Part shown: positions 53,142-63,370 of the stretch, in pieces | How positions within the stretch are numbered: the first letter of the stretch is position 1 | Layout: each line of letters starts with the position of its first letter | Assembly: GCA_007988785.1 (NCBI GenBank) | Contig: BJUU01000005.1 | Coordinates: 1 to 64,000 of the forward strand | Direction of reading: 5' to 3' | From: Agrococcus baldri | GTDB taxonomy: Bacteria; Actinomycetota; Actinomycetes; Actinomycetales; Microbacteriaceae | DNA: 64,000 bases | Made by a program: the position numbers and the translations under genes | The notes under the pieces: model-generated | The model's database searches: none | The model's input: only the letters and a program-made list of their open reading frames with translations | What the model was told of the DNA's origin: nothing

Positions 53142-53363
53142 GTGTGCATAGGCTTCGAAGATCTCGTGAACAAGGGCAAGGACGCGCTCAACAGCGAGCA
53201 GGGCGAGCAGATGAGCGACCAGGCCATCCAGGGAGCCGGCGACGGCTTCGACACGCTGACCGGCGGCAGGTTCGCCGAGCACACCGACGGCGTGCAGGAG
53301 CGCGCTGACGGCTTCCTCGGCCAGCAGGAGCAGCAGGACCAGCAGGACCAGCAGCAGCAGTAG
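53142..53363 (+). CDS. Rv0909/MT0933-type small protein (putative antitoxin family)
   Basis: A protein of about 71-73 residues like the actinobacterial MT0933 antitoxin-like family: GFEDLVNKGKDALNSEQGE, then a DGFDTLTGGRFAEHTDGV core, and a Gln/Asp tail. No toxin gene adjoins it. The start is awkward: GTG at 53142 lies only one base after GGAGG, whereas the family usually begins Met-Gly-Phe/Leu-x-Asp, which here would need an ATA codon at 53148, seven bases after the same Shine-Dalgarno. The feature uses the GTG. A terminator hairpin follows. Confidence 0.7.
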   Translation: MCIGFEDLVNKGKDALNSEQGEQMSDQAIQGAGDGFDTLTGGRFAEHTDGVQERADGFLGQQEQQDQQDQQQQ

Positions 53364-53374
53364 CCGCTGCGGAG

Positions 53375-53404
53375 CGGGGGACGGGGCTCGCGCCTCGTCC
53401 CCCG
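53375..53404 (+). terminator. Terminator after the small Rv0909-like gene
   Basis: CGGGGGACG (53375-53383) pairs with CGTCCCCCG (53396-53404); further pairs extend inward with one mismatch. It separates the small gene from the ribosomal operon. Confidence 0.75.
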
Positions 53405-53696
53405 TTCGCGTGCCGGGACGCGACACGCCCGGGTTGCACGAACATCCGCATCCGTGCGAGAATCGTCAGGTTGCAAACGCGGCGTCACGCCGCTCACTGC
53501 TCTGGCTGTGCACAGGTCGATCTTGAACCTGGGCCGCGGGCAGCCCCGACAAGAACTTCGCCGAATTCGAGCGCGGCATGTCCGTGCTCGGCATCGGTGC
53601 GCGCCCCTCGTGGGCATTGACAGAAGAACAGCGGTGCACTCGAGCAGTGCGTTGCGAGCAGCCTGAACGGCTGCGTCGACAGGAAGAGAGTCAGCC
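53405..53696 (+). promoter_or_regulatory. S10 operon promoter and leader
   Basis: A promoter is seen as TTGCAC (53434-53439), 18 bases, then GAGAAT (53458-53463). It leaves a leader of about 225 bases before rpsJ with no open gene. The leader holds GGCGTCACGCC and a GTGCACTCGAGCAGTGC-type stem (about 53633-53649); in other bacteria this leader binds L4, but no E. coli-like L4 target was recognised. GACAGGAAGAGAG precedes the rpsJ start. Confidence 0.55.
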
Positions 53697-54005
53697 ATGG
53701 CGGGACAGAAGATCCGCATCCGACTGAAGTCGTACGACCACGAGGTCATCGACTCGTCGGCGCGCAAGATCGTCGACACCGTGACCCGTGCGGGCGCGAC
53801 GGTAGTGGGCCCGGTGCCGCTGCCGACCGAGAAGAACGTGGTCGTCGTGATCCGTTCGCCTCACAAGTACAAGGACAGCCGCGAGCACTTCGAGAAGCGC
53901 ACGCACAAGCGACTCATCGACATCATCGACCCGACGCCCAAGGCCGTCGACTCGCTCATGCGCCTCGACCTGCCCGCTGACGTCAACATCGAGATCAAGC
54001 TCTAA
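53697..54005 (+). CDS. rpsJ: Ribosomal protein S10
   Basis: A 102-residue 30S protein ([18 protein letters not shown]) and also, as NusE, a component of antitermination complexes. The sequence [10 protein letters not shown] and the basic [11 protein letters not shown] segment are conserved. It is the first gene of the merged S10-spc operon; rplC follows after eight bases. Confidence 0.98.
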   Translation: MAGQKIRIRLKSYDHEVIDSSARKIVDTVTRAGATVVGPVPLPTEKNVVVVIRSPHKYKDSREHFEKRTHKRLIDIIDPTPKAVDSLMRLDLPADVNIEIKL

Positions 54006-54013
54006 GGAACGCC

Positions 54014-54664
54014 ATGTCGAAGATCATGACGACTCGCGGCCTGCTCGGCAAGAAGCTCGGGATGACCCAGGTCTGGGATGAGCACAACAAGCTCGTCCCG
54101 GTCACGGTGCTCGAGATCACGCCGAACGTGGTCACGCAGATCCGCACGCCCGAGAAGGACGGCTACTCGGCCATCCAGATCGCCGCCGGCCAGATCGACC
54201 CGCGCAAGGTCAACAAGCCCTCCGCCGGTCACTTCGACGCCGCGGGCGTCACGCCGCGCCGCCACCTCGCCGAGGTCCGCACCGACAACGCCGCAGAGTA
54301 CGAGCTCGGCCAGGAGCTGCCGGTCGACCTGTTCGCCGCCGGCCAGAAGGTCGACGTCGTCGGCACCTCGAAGGGCAAGGGCTTCGCCGGTGTGATGAAG
54401 CGCCACAACTTCGCCGGCGTCTCCGCTTCGCACGGTGCGCACCGCAACCACCGCAAGCCCGGCTCCATCGGTGCCTCGGCCACGCCCAGCCGCGTCTTCC
54501 GCGGCATGCGCATGGCCGGCCGCATGGGCAGCGACCGCGTGTCGGTGCTGAACCTCACGGTCCACTCGGTCGACGCCGAGCAGGGCCTCATGCTCGTCAA
54601 GGGCGCCGTCCCCGGTGCCCGCGGCCGTCTCGTGTACGTCCGCAATGCTGTGAAGGGAGCCTGA
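54014..54664 (+). CDS. rplC: Ribosomal protein L3
   Basis: A 216-residue protein that lines the peptidyl-transferase region of 23S rRNA. It has the expected [13 protein letters not shown] start, the long loop [19 protein letters not shown] and [13 protein letters not shown]. Standard length. AAGGAACGCC precedes the ATG; rplD follows after two bases. Confidence 0.98.
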   Translation: MSKIMTTRGLLGKKLGMTQVWDEHNKLVPVTVLEITPNVVTQIRTPEKDGYSAIQIAAGQIDPRKVNKPSAGHFDAAGVTPRRHLAEVRTDNAAEYELGQELPVDLFAAGQKVDVVGTSKGKGFAGVMKRHNFAGVSASHGAHRNHRKPGSIGASATPSRVFRGMRMAGRMGSDRVSVLNLTVHSVDAEQGLMLVKGAVPGARGRLVYVRNAVKGA

Positions 54665-54666
54665 GC

Positions 54667-55617
54667 ATGACTGCACAGGTCGCCATCGTCGACGTCGAGG
54701 GCAAGCAGGCAGGCTCGGTCGAGCTGCCCGCGAGCATCTTCGACGTGCAGACGAACGTTCCGCTCATCCACCAGGTCGTCACCGCCCAGCTCGCTGCTGC
54801 CCGCCAGGGCACGCACGCCGTCAAGGGCCGCGGCGAGGTCTCCGGCTCCGGCGCCAAGCCCTTCAAGCAGAAGGGCACCGGCCGCGCCCGTCAGGGCTCG
54901 GTCCGCATGCCGCAGCACCGCGGCGGTGGCATCGTCCACGGGCCCGTGCCGCGCGACTACGCGCAGCGCACCCCCAAGAAGATGATCGCCGCAGCCCTGC
55001 TCGGCGCCCTCTCGGACCGCGCTCGCGGCGGCCGCCTGCACGTCGTCGAGGCGTTCGCGGGCGAGACGCCCAAGACGCGCGTCGCCGTCGACATGCTGAG
55101 CGCGCTCGGCGTCGCGAAGAACGTGCTGGTCGTGCTCGACCGCTCGGAGGAGACCGCGTTCCTCACGGTGCGCAACCTCCCCGAGGTGCACGTGCTGACC
55201 TGGGACCAGCTCAACGCCTACGACGTGCTCGTGAGCGACGACATCGTCTTCTCGCAGCCGGCCTACGAGGCGTTCGTCGCCGCGAAGTCGGGCGCGAAGG
55301 TCGAGGTCGCCGCCGAGGCGCCCGCCGCGAAGCCCGCCAAGCCCGCGAAGCCCGCGAAGGCCGTCGAGACCGAGGCCGCTGAGGAGGCGCCGGCAGCAGC
55401 CGCCGCCGACTTCGGCCCCGACTCGCACGCCCCGCTCGCCGACGGCTCGGCGCCCGAGGGCTTCGAGATCAAGGGCAACGCCAACTCGATGAAGTTCCAC
55501 CGCCCCGACGGCCGCTGGTACGAGCAGACCGAGGCTGAGGTCTGGTTCCGCACCGCGGAGGCCGCCGTGGCCGCCGGCTTCACCGAGGCCGGCAAGAAGG
55601 CAGAGAAGGACAACTGA
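54667..55617 (+). CDS. rplD: Ribosomal protein L4 with C-terminal sunset-like domain
   Basis: A 316-residue L4, about 100 residues longer than the usual 205-215. Residues 1-210 are ordinary L4, including the exit-tunnel loop [19 protein letters not shown] (70-88). Residues 211-252 are an Ala/Pro/Lys/Glu-rich linker ([11 protein letters not shown]). Residues 253-316 resemble the sunset domain, with [20 protein letters not shown] then [11 protein letters not shown] and AAGF (about 264-305). L4 reaches the surface of the ribosome near this end, so the tail could be exposed. The stop overlaps rplW (TGATG). Confidence 0.93.
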   Translation: MTAQVAIVDVEGKQAGSVELPASIFDVQTNVPLIHQVVTAQLAAARQGTHAVKGRGEVSGSGAKPFKQKGTGRARQGSVRMPQHRGGGIVHGPVPRDYAQRTPKKMIAAALLGALSDRARGGRLHVVEAFAGETPKTRVAVDMLSALGVAKNVLVVLDRSEETAFLTVRNLPEVHVLTWDQLNAYDVLVSDDIVFSQPAYEAFVAAKSGAKVEVAAEAPAAKPAKPAKPAKAVETEAAEEAPAAAAADFGPDSHAPLADGSAPEGFEIKGNANSMKFHRPDGRWYEQTEAEVWFRTAEAAVAAGFTEAGKKAEKDN

Positions 55618-55916
55618 TGAGCGGCTACAACAAGGACCCTCGCGACGTCATCATCCGGCCGATCGTGTCGGAGAAGAGCTACGCGCTCATCGACATGGGC
55701 AGCTACACCTTCGAGGTCGACCCCCGCGCCTCGAAGACCGAGATCAAGCTCGCGATCGAGAAGATCTTCAGCGTCAAGGTGGAGCGCGTCAACACCCTCA
55801 ACCGCGTCGGCAAGTCGCGCCGCACCCGCTTCGGCACCGGCAAGCGCAAGGACACCAAGCGCGCCATCGTCAAGCTGAAGTCCGGCTCGATCGACATCTT
55901 CACGGCTGTCGGCTGA
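55617..55916 (+). CDS. rplW: Ribosomal protein L23
   Basis: A 99-residue protein at the nascent-chain exit, where trigger factor and SRP dock. [18 protein letters not shown] and the [17 protein letters not shown] loop are conserved. It is coupled to rplD by TGATG. Confidence 0.98.
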   Translation: MSGYNKDPRDVIIRPIVSEKSYALIDMGSYTFEVDPRASKTEIKLAIEKIFSVKVERVNTLNRVGKSRRTRFGTGKRKDTKRAIVKLKSGSIDIFTAVG

Positions 55917-55934
55917 GACTGAAGGAACGAGAAC

Positions 55935-56774
<840 letters not shown>

Positions 56775-56786
56775 TAGGAGAGTCCG

Positions 56787-57068
56787 ATGCCCCGCAGCCT
56801 CAAGAAGGGTCCGTTCGTCGACGACCACCTCCTCACCAAGGTGGTTCGCCAGAACGAGGCCAGCAGCAAGAACGTCATCAAGACCTGGTCGCGCCGCTCG
56901 ATGATCGTGCCGGCCATGCTCGGCCACACGATCGCCGTGCACGACGGTCGCAAGCACATCCCGGTCTTCGTCACCGAGACGATGGTCGGCCACAAGCTGG
57001 GCGAGTTCGCGCCCACCCGCACCTTCCGCGGTCACGTGAAGGACGACAAGAAGGGCCGTCGCCGCTAA
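56787..57068 (+). CDS. rpsS: Ribosomal protein S19
   Basis: A 93-residue protein of the 30S head ([31 protein letters not shown]). Standard. TAGGAGAGTCCG precedes the ATG, 12 bases after the rplB stop. Confidence 0.98.
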   Translation: MPRSLKKGPFVDDHLLTKVVRQNEASSKNVIKTWSRRSMIVPAMLGHTIAVHDGRKHIPVFVTETMVGHKLGEFAPTRTFRGHVKDDKKGRRR

Positions 57069-57094
57069 CGCGGTGACGGAAGAAGGAGAAGGCA

Positions 57095-57463
57095 ATGGTT
57101 GAGTCGATCGCTCGCGTTCGTCACATCCGCGTGACCCCTCAGAAGGCCCGCCGTGTCGTCGACATGATCCGCGGCAAGCAGGCCGAGGAGGCCCTCGCGA
57201 TCCTGAAGTTCGCCCCGCAGGGCGCCTCGGAGCCGGTGTACAAGCTCGTCGCCTCGGCGATGGCGAACGCCCGGGTCAAGGCCGAGGCGACGAACGAGTT
57301 CCTCGACGAGCAGGACCTCTACGTGTCCCGCGCATTCGTCGATGAGGGCACCACGCTCAAGCGGTTCCAGCCGCGTGCACAGGGTCGCGCGTTCCGCATC
57401 AACAAGCGGACGAGCCACATCACCGTCGTGCTCGCGACGCCGACCACGGAGGACGAGAAGTAA
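57095..57463 (+). CDS. rplV: Ribosomal protein L22
   Basis: A 122-residue 50S protein whose beta hairpin lines the exit tunnel near the macrolide site; the hairpin region [18 protein letters not shown] is wild-type in appearance. GAAGGAGAAGGCA precedes the ATG. The stop overlaps rpsC by one base (TAATG). Confidence 0.98.
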   Translation: MVESIARVRHIRVTPQKARRVVDMIRGKQAEEALAILKFAPQGASEPVYKLVASAMANARVKAEATNEFLDEQDLYVSRAFVDEGTTLKRFQPRAQGRAFRINKRTSHITVVLATPTTEDEK

Positions 57464-58200
57464 TGGGACAGAAGGTCAACCCGTACGGCTTCCGCCTCGG
57501 CATCACCACCGACCACGTGTCGCGCTGGTTCGCCGAGTCGACGAAGCCGGGGCAGCGATACGCCGACTACGTGGCTGAGGACGTCCGCATCCGCAAGATG
57601 CTGATCACCAGCCTCGACCGCGCCGGCGTCGCCCGCATCGAGATCGAGCGCACCAAGGACCGCGTCCGCGTCGACATCCACACCGCCCGCCCGGGCATCG
57701 TGATCGGTCGCCGCGGCGCCGAGGCCGAGCGCATCCGCGCCGACCTCGAGAAGCTCACCGGCAAGCAGATCCAGCTGAACATCCTCGAGGTCAAGAACCC
57801 TGAGGGCTCGGCGCAGCTCGTCGCGCAGGGCATCGCCGAGCAGCTCAGCGCTCGCGTGGCGTTCCGCCGCGCGATGCGCAAGGGCCTGCAGTCGGCGCAG
57901 CGCGCCGGCGCCAAGGGCGTGAAGATCAAGGTCTCGGGCCGTCTCGGCGGCGCCGAGATGAGCCGCAGCGAGCAGTACCGCGAGGGCCGCGTGCCCCTGC
58001 ACACGCTCCGGTCGAACATCGACTACGGCTTCTACGAGGCACGCACCACCTTCGGCCGCATCGGCGTGAAGGTCTGGATCTACAACGGTGAGCTCACCAA
58101 CCGCGAGCTGGCTCGCGAGCAGGCGAACCAGAAGCCGCAGCAGCGCGAGCGTCGGGGACCCCGTCGCGATGCAGCTCCGGCAGGAGCAGAGGCGAAGTAA
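57463..58200 (+). CDS. rpsC: Ribosomal protein S3
   Basis: A 245-residue protein at the mRNA entry of the 30S. The KH domain ([15 protein letters not shown], about 75-90) and the C-terminal domain are intact, followed by a basic disordered tail of about 25 residues rich in Gln/Arg/Pro. It is coupled to rplV and rplP by TAATG overlaps. Confidence 0.98.
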   Translation: MGQKVNPYGFRLGITTDHVSRWFAESTKPGQRYADYVAEDVRIRKMLITSLDRAGVARIEIERTKDRVRVDIHTARPGIVIGRRGAEAERIRADLEKLTGKQIQLNILEVKNPEGSAQLVAQGIAEQLSARVAFRRAMRKGLQSAQRAGAKGVKIKVSGRLGGAEMSRSEQYREGRVPLHTLRSNIDYGFYEARTTFGRIGVKVWIYNGELTNRELAREQANQKPQQRERRGPRRDAAPAGAEAK

Positions 58201-58619
58201 TGCTTATCCCCCGTCGAGTCAAGCACCGCAAGCAGCACCACCCGAACCGTCGTGGCCAGGCCACCGGCGGCACGGCCGTGTCCTTCGGTGACTACGGCAT
58301 CCAGGCCCTCACGCCTGCGTATGTCACGAACCGCCAGATCGAGGCCGCACGTATCGCCATGACGCGTCACATCAAGCGCGGTGGCAAGGTGTGGATCAAC
58401 ATCTACCCCGACCGTCCGCTCACGAAGAAGCCCGCCGAGACCCGCATGGGCTCGGGCAAGGGCTCGCCGGAGTGGTGGGTCGCCAACGTCAAGCCGGGCC
58501 GCGTGCTGTTCGAGGTCGCCGGTGTCGAAGAGGAGCTCGCGCGCGAGGCGATGACGCGAGCAATCCACAAGCTGCCGCTCAAGGCACGCATCATCAAGCG
58601 CGAGGAGGCTGACGCATAA
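58200..58619 (+). CDS. rplP: Ribosomal protein L16
   Basis: A 139-residue protein at the A-site side of the 50S ([16 protein letters not shown]). The conserved Arg region at the peptidyl-transferase centre, [11 protein letters not shown], is present. It is coupled to rpsC and rpmC by single-base overlaps. Confidence 0.98.
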   Translation: MLIPRRVKHRKQHHPNRRGQATGGTAVSFGDYGIQALTPAYVTNRQIEAARIAMTRHIKRGGKVWINIYPDRPLTKKPAETRMGSGKGSPEWWVANVKPGRVLFEVAGVEEELAREAMTRAIHKLPLKARIIKREEADA

Positions 58620-58936
58620 TGGCGATCGGTTCCAAGGAGCTCATGCCCGCCGAGCTCGCCACCCTCGACGACGAGCGACTCGTCGTCGAGCTCAAGCGGG
58701 CCAAGGAAGAGCTGTTCAACCTGCGCTTCCAGTCGGCCACCGGTCAGCTGGAGTCGCACGGCCGCCTCCGCGCCGTCAAGCGCGACATCGCGCGGCTCTA
58801 CACCGTGATCCGCGAGCGCGAGCTCGGCATCAGCGCCTCGCCGGCGCCGGTCGAGAAGGCTGCGGACAAGAAGAAGTCGAAGAAGGCCGACGAGGCCAAG
58901 GCTTCTGAGGAAGACCAGAAGGCTGAGGACAACTGA
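58619..58936 (+). CDS. rpmC: Ribosomal protein L29 with extended acidic/basic tail
   Basis: A 105-residue L29. Residues 1-72 are the canonical two-helix protein ([18 protein letters not shown]). The remaining 33 residues form a low-complexity tail, KKKSKK then Glu/Asp/Lys-rich, not needed in most bacteria, where L29 is 60-75 residues. Such tails occur in related actinobacteria. It overlaps rpsQ by one base (TGATG). Confidence 0.96.
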   Translation: MAIGSKELMPAELATLDDERLVVELKRAKEELFNLRFQSATGQLESHGRLRAVKRDIARLYTVIRERELGISASPAPVEKAADKKKSKKADEAKASEEDQKAEDN

Positions 58937-59220
58937 TGGCTACTGAGCAGCCCACGGACGAGAGCGTCCAGCGCGGCTACCGCAAGTCGCGCATCGGCTT
59001 CGTCACCTCCGACAAGATGGACAAGACCGTCGTCGTCGAGGTCGAGGACCGCGTGAAGCACCCCCTGTACGGCAAGGTGCTGCGCAAGTCCTCGAAGGTG
59101 AAGGCCCACGACGAGCAGAACGCCGCCGGCATCGGCGACCGCGTGCTGATCGCCGAGACCCGTCCGACGAGCGCCACCAAGCGGTGGCGCGTCGTCGAGA
59201 TCCTCGAGAAGGCCAAGTAG
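58936..59220 (+). CDS. rpsQ: Ribosomal protein S17
   Basis: A 94-residue OB-fold 30S protein ([23 protein letters not shown]). Normal for the group. It is the last S10-type gene; the first spc-type gene, rplN, follows after only 26 bases, so the two operons are joined. Confidence 0.98.
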   Translation: MATEQPTDESVQRGYRKSRIGFVTSDKMDKTVVVEVEDRVKHPLYGKVLRKSSKVKAHDEQNAAGIGDRVLIAETRPTSATKRWRVVEILEKAK

Positions 59221-59246
59221 GCCTCGGCCTCGAAGGAGATCCAGAC

Positions 59247-59615
59247 ATGATCCAGCAGGAATCCCGCATCAAGGTCGCCGACAACACCGGCGCCAAGGAG
59301 CTCCTGACCATCCGCGTGCTCGGCGGCTCCGGCCGCCGCTACGCCGGCCTCGGTGACACCATCGTGGCCACGGTCAAGGACGCCATCCCCGGCGGCAACG
59401 TCAAGAAGGGCGACGTGGTCAAGGCCGTCGTCGTCCGCACCGTGAAGTCGACGCGCCGCGCCGACGGCTCGTACATCAAGTTCGACGAGAACGCGGCGGT
59501 CATCCTGAAGACGGACGGCGACCCCCGAGGCACTCGCATCTTCGGTCCCGTCGGTCGCGAGCTCCGCGACAAGCGCTTCATGAAGATCGTCTCGCTCGCA
59601 CCGGAGGTGATCTGA
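59247..59615 (+). CDS. rplN: Ribosomal protein L14
   Basis: A 122-residue 50S protein ([18 protein letters not shown]). The ATG was chosen for the family N terminus and for AAGGAGAT upstream. rplX follows after three bases. Confidence 0.98.
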   Translation: MIQQESRIKVADNTGAKELLTIRVLGGSGRRYAGLGDTIVATVKDAIPGGNVKKGDVVKAVVVRTVKSTRRADGSYIKFDENAAVILKTDGDPRGTRIFGPVGRELRDKRFMKIVSLAPEVI

Positions 59616-59618
59616 CCC

Positions 59619-59990
59619 ATGGCCAGCATCAAGAAGGGCGACCTGGTCCAGGTGATCGCCGGAGCGCGCGAGTCGCGCGGCGGCGACCGCGGCAAGACCG
59701 GGCGCGTCATCGAGGTCCTCACCGAGCAGGACCGCGTGATCGTCGAGGGCATCAACCTCGTCACCAAGCACATCAAGGTCGGCCAGACCAACCGCGGCAC
59801 CCGCACGGGCGGCATCGAGACCCACGAGGCCCCGATCCACGTGTCGAACGTCGCGCTCGTCGACCCCGAGTCGAAGAAGCCCACGCGCGTTCGCAGCGAG
59901 GTCAAGACCGTCGAGGTCAACGGCGCGTCGATCCCGCAGAAGGTCCGCGTCGCGACCAAGTCGGGCAAGGAGATCAAGAGCAATGACTGA
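59619..59990 (+). CDS. rplX: Ribosomal protein L24
   Basis: A 123-residue assembly-initiating 50S protein with the KOW motif ([15 protein letters not shown], then GKTGRVIEV). The end overlaps rplE by eight bases. Confidence 0.98.
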   Translation: MASIKKGDLVQVIAGARESRGGDRGKTGRVIEVLTEQDRVIVEGINLVTKHIKVGQTNRGTRTGGIETHEAPIHVSNVALVDPESKKPTRVRSEVKTVEVNGASIPQKVRVATKSGKEIKSND

Positions 59991-60549
59991 CACCGCTGTG
60001 CGCCTGCCCAGGCTCAAGCAGCAGTACCGCGAGACGATCGTGAAGCAGCTCCAGGAGGAGTTCGGCTTCACGAACGTCATGCAGGTGCCTGGCCTGACCA
60101 AGATCGTCGTCAACACGGGCGTCGGCGAGGCCGCGCGCGACTCGAAGGTGATCGAGGGCGCGATCCGCGACCTCACCCTGATCACCGGGCAGAAGCCGAA
60201 GGTCACCGCTGCCCGCAAGTCGATCGCCCAGTTCAAGCTGCGCGACGGCATGCCGATCGGCGCGCACGTCACGCTGCGCGGCGACCGCATGTGGGAGTTC
60301 CTCGACCGTCTGCTGACGCTCGCCCTCCCGCGCATCCGCGACTTCCGCGGCCTGAGCCCGAAGCAGTTCGACGGCACGGGCAACTACACGTTCGGCCTCA
60401 CGGAGCAGTCGGTGTTCCACGAGATCGACCAGGACAAGATCGACCGCGTCCGCGGCTTCGACATCACCGTCGTCACGACGGCGAACTCGGACGACGAGGG
60501 TCGCGCGCTGCTCAAGGCGCTCGGCTTCCCCTTCAAGACCGAGTCCTGA
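59983..60549 (+). CDS. rplE: Ribosomal protein L5
   Basis: A 188-residue protein that contacts 5S rRNA and the P-site tRNA ([36 protein letters not shown]). Normal. In many bacteria rpsN follows, but here the next 83 bases are non-coding and rpsH is next. Confidence 0.98.
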   Translation: MTDTAVRLPRLKQQYRETIVKQLQEEFGFTNVMQVPGLTKIVVNTGVGEAARDSKVIEGAIRDLTLITGQKPKVTAARKSIAQFKLRDGMPIGAHVTLRGDRMWEFLDRLLTLALPRIRDFRGLSPKQFDGTGNYTFGLTEQSVFHEIDQDKIDRVRGFDITVVTTANSDDEGRALLKALGFPFKTES

Positions 60550-60632
60550 ACCCCATCGGCGCCGCCGGCGCCGTGCACCACTTCAAGGTCGTTGTCCGCG
60601 GAACGGGCAGCGAAACCAGAACGGAGAACATC
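60550..60632 (+). other. rplE-rpsH gap without rpsN
   Basis: These 83 bases hold no open frame of S14 size or any S14 zinc motif (CxxC). Only a short GC-rich GGCGCCGCCGGCGCC inverted repeat (about 60557-60571) and AACGGAGAAC before rpsH are seen. S14 must be encoded elsewhere; Micrococcus luteus also lacks rpsN in its spc operon. Confidence 0.75.
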
Positions 60633-61031
60633 ATGACGATGACCGACCCGGTCGCCGACATGCTGACGCGTCTGCGCAACGCCAACACGGCGATGCACGA
60701 CGAGGTCACGCTGCCGTCGTCGAACCTCAAGGCGAACATCGCCGAGATCCTCGAGCGCGAGGGCTTCATCTCGGGCTGGAAGGTCGAGGACGCACGCGTC
60801 GGCAAGACGCTGACCCTCAGCCTCAAGTACGGCACCAACCGCGAGCGTGCGCTCGCCGGCCTCAAGCGGGTCTCGAAGCCCGGTCTGCGCGTCTACGCGC
60901 GATCGACCGAGATCCCCCAGGTGCACGGCGGCCTCGGCGTCGCCATCCTGTCCACGAGCTCGGGCCTCCTCACGGACCGTGAGGCCGAGCAGAAGGGCGT
61001 CGGCGGGGAAGTCCTCGCCTACGTGTGGTGA
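60633..61031 (+). CDS. rpsH: Ribosomal protein S8
   Basis: A 132-residue 30S protein ([18 protein letters not shown]-terminal GGEVLAYVW). The start ATG follows ACGGAGAAC. In E. coli S8 represses this operon; no S8-like target was identified here. Confidence 0.98.
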   Translation: MTMTDPVADMLTRLRNANTAMHDEVTLPSSNLKANIAEILEREGFISGWKVEDARVGKTLTLSLKYGTNRERALAGLKRVSKPGLRVYARSTEIPQVHGGLGVAILSTSSGLLTDREAEQKGVGGEVLAYVW

Positions 61032-61037
61032 GCTGAC

Positions 61038-61574
61038 ATGTCACGAATCGGACGTCTCCCCATCGACATCCCCTCGGGTGTCGAGATCTCGGTGAACGGC
61101 ACCACCGTCACCGTCAAGGGCCCCAAGGGCGAGCTCACGACCCGGATCGCGCAGCCGATCGAGGTCGAGGTCGCCGACGGCCAGGTGCAGGTCACCCGGC
61201 CCGACGACGAGCGCGAGTCGCGCTCGCTGCACGGCCTCACCCGCACCCTGATCGCCAACGACATCGTGGGCGTCACGCAGGGCTACTCGAAGTCGCTCGA
61301 GGTCGTCGGCACCGGCTACCGCGTGCAGGCGAAGGGCACGGGCCTCGAGTTCGCGCTCGGCTACTCCCACCCGATCAACGTCGAGCCGCCCGCCGGCATC
61401 ACGTTCGCGGTCGAGGGCAACAACAAGGTCACCGTCAGCGGCATCTCGAAGCAGGCCGTCGGCGAGGTGGCCGCGAATCTCCGCAAGCTGCGCAAGCCCG
61501 AGCCCTACAAGGGCAAGGGCGTGCGCTACGCAGGCGAGCAGATCCGCCGCAAGGCTGGAAAGGCTGGTAAGTGA
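61038..61574 (+). CDS. rplF: Ribosomal protein L6
   Basis: A 178-residue 50S protein ([31 protein letters not shown]). Standard. It begins six bases after rpsH and overlaps rplR. Confidence 0.98.
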   Translation: MSRIGRLPIDIPSGVEISVNGTTVTVKGPKGELTTRIAQPIEVEVADGQVQVTRPDDERESRSLHGLTRTLIANDIVGVTQGYSKSLEVVGTGYRVQAKGTGLEFALGYSHPINVEPPAGITFAVEGNNKVTVSGISKQAVGEVAANLRKLRKPEPYKGKGVRYAGEQIRRKAGKAGK

Positions 61575-61945
61575 TGGGCATCGGTACCCGAGGCAAGAGC
61601 AAGTCGGCTGCCCGCGGCCGTCGTCACGCACGCCTCCGCAAGAAGATCGTCGGCACCGCTCTGGTGCCGCGCATGGTCGTCACCCGCTCGGCACGGCACG
61701 TCTTCGTGCAGATCGTCGACGACTCGCAGGGCATCACCGTCGCATCGGCGTCGACCATGGAGGCAGACCTCCGCGGGCTCGACGGCGACAAGACGGCCAA
61801 GGCCAAGCGCGTCGGCGAGCTGCTCGCTGAGCGCGCGAAGGCCGCAGGCGTCGAGTCGGTCGTCTTCGACCGCGGCGGCAACCGCTACGCCGGTCGCGTC
61901 GCCGCGATCGCCGACGGCGCACGAGAGGCAGGGCTGGGACTGTGA
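61574..61945 (+). CDS. rplR: Ribosomal protein L18
   Basis: A 123-residue 5S-rRNA-binding protein ([23 protein letters not shown]). The ATG in TGATG was preferred; a GTG one codon earlier is possible. The stop overlaps rpsE by four bases (GTGA). Confidence 0.97.
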   Translation: MGIGTRGKSKSAARGRRHARLRKKIVGTALVPRMVVTRSARHVFVQIVDDSQGITVASASTMEADLRGLDGDKTAKAKRVGELLAERAKAAGVESVVFDRGGNRYAGRVAAIADGAREAGLGL

Positions 61946-62667
61946 GCGAAGAGAACAAGGACACGCAGGTGACGGACACCACGCAGCAGGCTGCGACCGG
62001 CGCTCCCGCCGCGGAGGCCGCGACGTCGGCCGACCACCGCGACGAGCCCCGCGAGCAGCGGCGCGGCAGCCGCGACCGCGGCACGCGCAACGAGCGCGGC
62101 CGTCGCGACGACCGCACGGAGAACCAGTTCCTCGAGCGCGTCGTGACGATCAACCGCGTCTCGAAGGTCGTCAAGGGCGGCCGCCGCTTCAGCTTCACGG
62201 CGCTCGTCGTCGTGGGTGACGGCGACGGCATGGTCGGCGTCGGCTACGGCAAGGCGCGCGAGGTCCCGACGGCCATCTCCAAGGGCGTCGAGGAGGCGAA
62301 GAAGAACTTCTTCCGCGTCCCCCGCATCGCCAAGACGATCCCGCACCCGGTGCAGGGCGAGGCCGCTGCCGGCGTCGTGCTGCTGCGCCCCGCTGCCGCC
62401 GGTACCGGTGTCATCGCGGGCGGCCCCGTGCGCGCCGTCCTGGAGTGCGCCGGCATCCACGACGTGCTGAGCAAGTCGCTCGGCTCGTCGAACTCCATCA
62501 ACATCGTCCACGCGACGGTCGCCGCGCTGCGCATGCTCGAGGAGCCCCGCGCAGTGGCAGCCCGTCGTGGTCTCGACGTGGACCGCGTCGTGCCGGAGCG
62601 CCTGCTCCGTGCCGAGGCGGAGCACACCAAGCACGAGGCCGAGATCGCGAAGGCGGCATCCAAGTGA
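61942..62667 (+). CDS. rpsE: Ribosomal protein S5 with disordered N-terminal extension
   Basis: A 241-residue S5, about 70 residues longer than in E. coli. The first 65 residues are low-complexity: acidic and Ala/Thr-rich, then Arg-rich ([17 protein letters not shown]). The ordinary S5 core follows ([28 protein letters not shown]). Such extensions are typical of Microbacteriaceae relatives. The GTG start overlaps the rplR stop. Confidence 0.97.
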   Translation: MSEENKDTQVTDTTQQAATGAPAAEAATSADHRDEPREQRRGSRDRGTRNERGRRDDRTENQFLERVVTINRVSKVVKGGRRFSFTALVVVGDGDGMVGVGYGKAREVPTAISKGVEEAKKNFFRVPRIAKTIPHPVQGEAAAGVVLLRPAAAGTGVIAGGPVRAVLECAGIHDVLSKSLGSSNSINIVHATVAALRMLEEPRAVAARRGLDVDRVVPERLLRAEAEHTKHEAEIAKAASK

Positions 62668-62852
62668 GCAAGCTGAAGATCACGCAGACGAAGTCCGTGA
62701 TCAGCGAGAAGCAGTACCAGCGCGACACGCTGCGCTCGCTCGGGCTCAAGCGCATCGGCCAGACGGTCGAGCGCGACGACAACCAGCAGAACCGCGGGTA
62801 CGTCAACACGGTTCGCCACCTCGTCAAGGTCGAGGAGATCGAGAATGACTGA
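62664..62852 (+). CDS. rpmD: Ribosomal protein L30
   Basis: A 62-residue 50S protein ([21 protein letters not shown]). The GTG start overlaps the rpsE stop (GTGA), and the end overlaps rplO by eight bases. Confidence 0.97.
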   Translation: MSKLKITQTKSVISEKQYQRDTLRSLGLKRIGQTVERDDNQQNRGYVNTVRHLVKVEEIEND

Positions 62853-63309
62853 CAAGAACGAGTCGGCCGAGCTGCCGTCGCTCAAGGTGCACCACCTCCG
62901 GCCCGCGCCGGGCGCGAAGACCGCCCGCACGCGCGTCGGCCGCGGTGAGGCGTCGAAGGGCAAGACGGCCGGTCGAGGCACGAAGGGCACGAAGGCCCGC
63001 TACCAGGTGCGCCCCGGGTTCGAGGGCGGCCAGCTGAACAGCGTCATGCGCGCTCCGAAGCTGCGCGGCTTCAAGAACCCGTTCCGCACCGAGTACCAGG
63101 TCGTCAACGTGGGCCAGCTGCAGTCGCTGTTCCCGGGTGGCGGCGAGGTCACGGTCGAGGCGCTGGTCGCCAAGGGCGCCGTCCGCAAGAACGAGCTCGT
63201 CAAGGTGCTCGCCGGCGGCGAGCTCTCGGTGGCGCTCACGATCACGGTCGACAAGGTGTCGGCTGCGGCAGAGCAGAAGATCGTCGCCGCTGGCGGTTCG
63301 GTCAAGTAA
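62845..63309 (+). CDS. rplO: Ribosomal protein L15
   Basis: A 154-residue 50S assembly protein ([29 protein letters not shown]-like [11 protein letters not shown]). Normal. It is followed by a stable hairpin, then secY. Confidence 0.98.
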   Translation: MTDKNESAELPSLKVHHLRPAPGAKTARTRVGRGEASKGKTAGRGTKGTKARYQVRPGFEGGQLNSVMRAPKLRGFKNPFRTEYQVVNVGQLQSLFPGGGEVTVEALVAKGAVRKNELVKVLAGGELSVALTITVDKVSAAAEQKIVAAGGSVK

Positions 63310-63318
63310 GTAGGCTGA

Positions 63319-63344
63319 GGGGCGGTCCGTTCGCGGGCCGCCCC
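63319..63344 (+). terminator. Hairpin between rplO and secY
   Basis: GGGGCGGTCCG (63319-63329) pairs with CGGGCCGCCCC (63334-63344) around TTCG, with one G-T wobble. It may terminate part of the ribosomal transcript, lowering secY relative to ribosomal proteins. Confidence 0.7.
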
Positions 63345-63370
63345 GATCGCCGTTCTCTGGAAGGCTGTAC

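Noticed and set aside
53142-53363. Toxin-antitoxin locus
   Set aside because: The protein resembles a family named antitoxin, but no toxin-sized partner gene adjoins it; hutG and a terminator are the neighbours.
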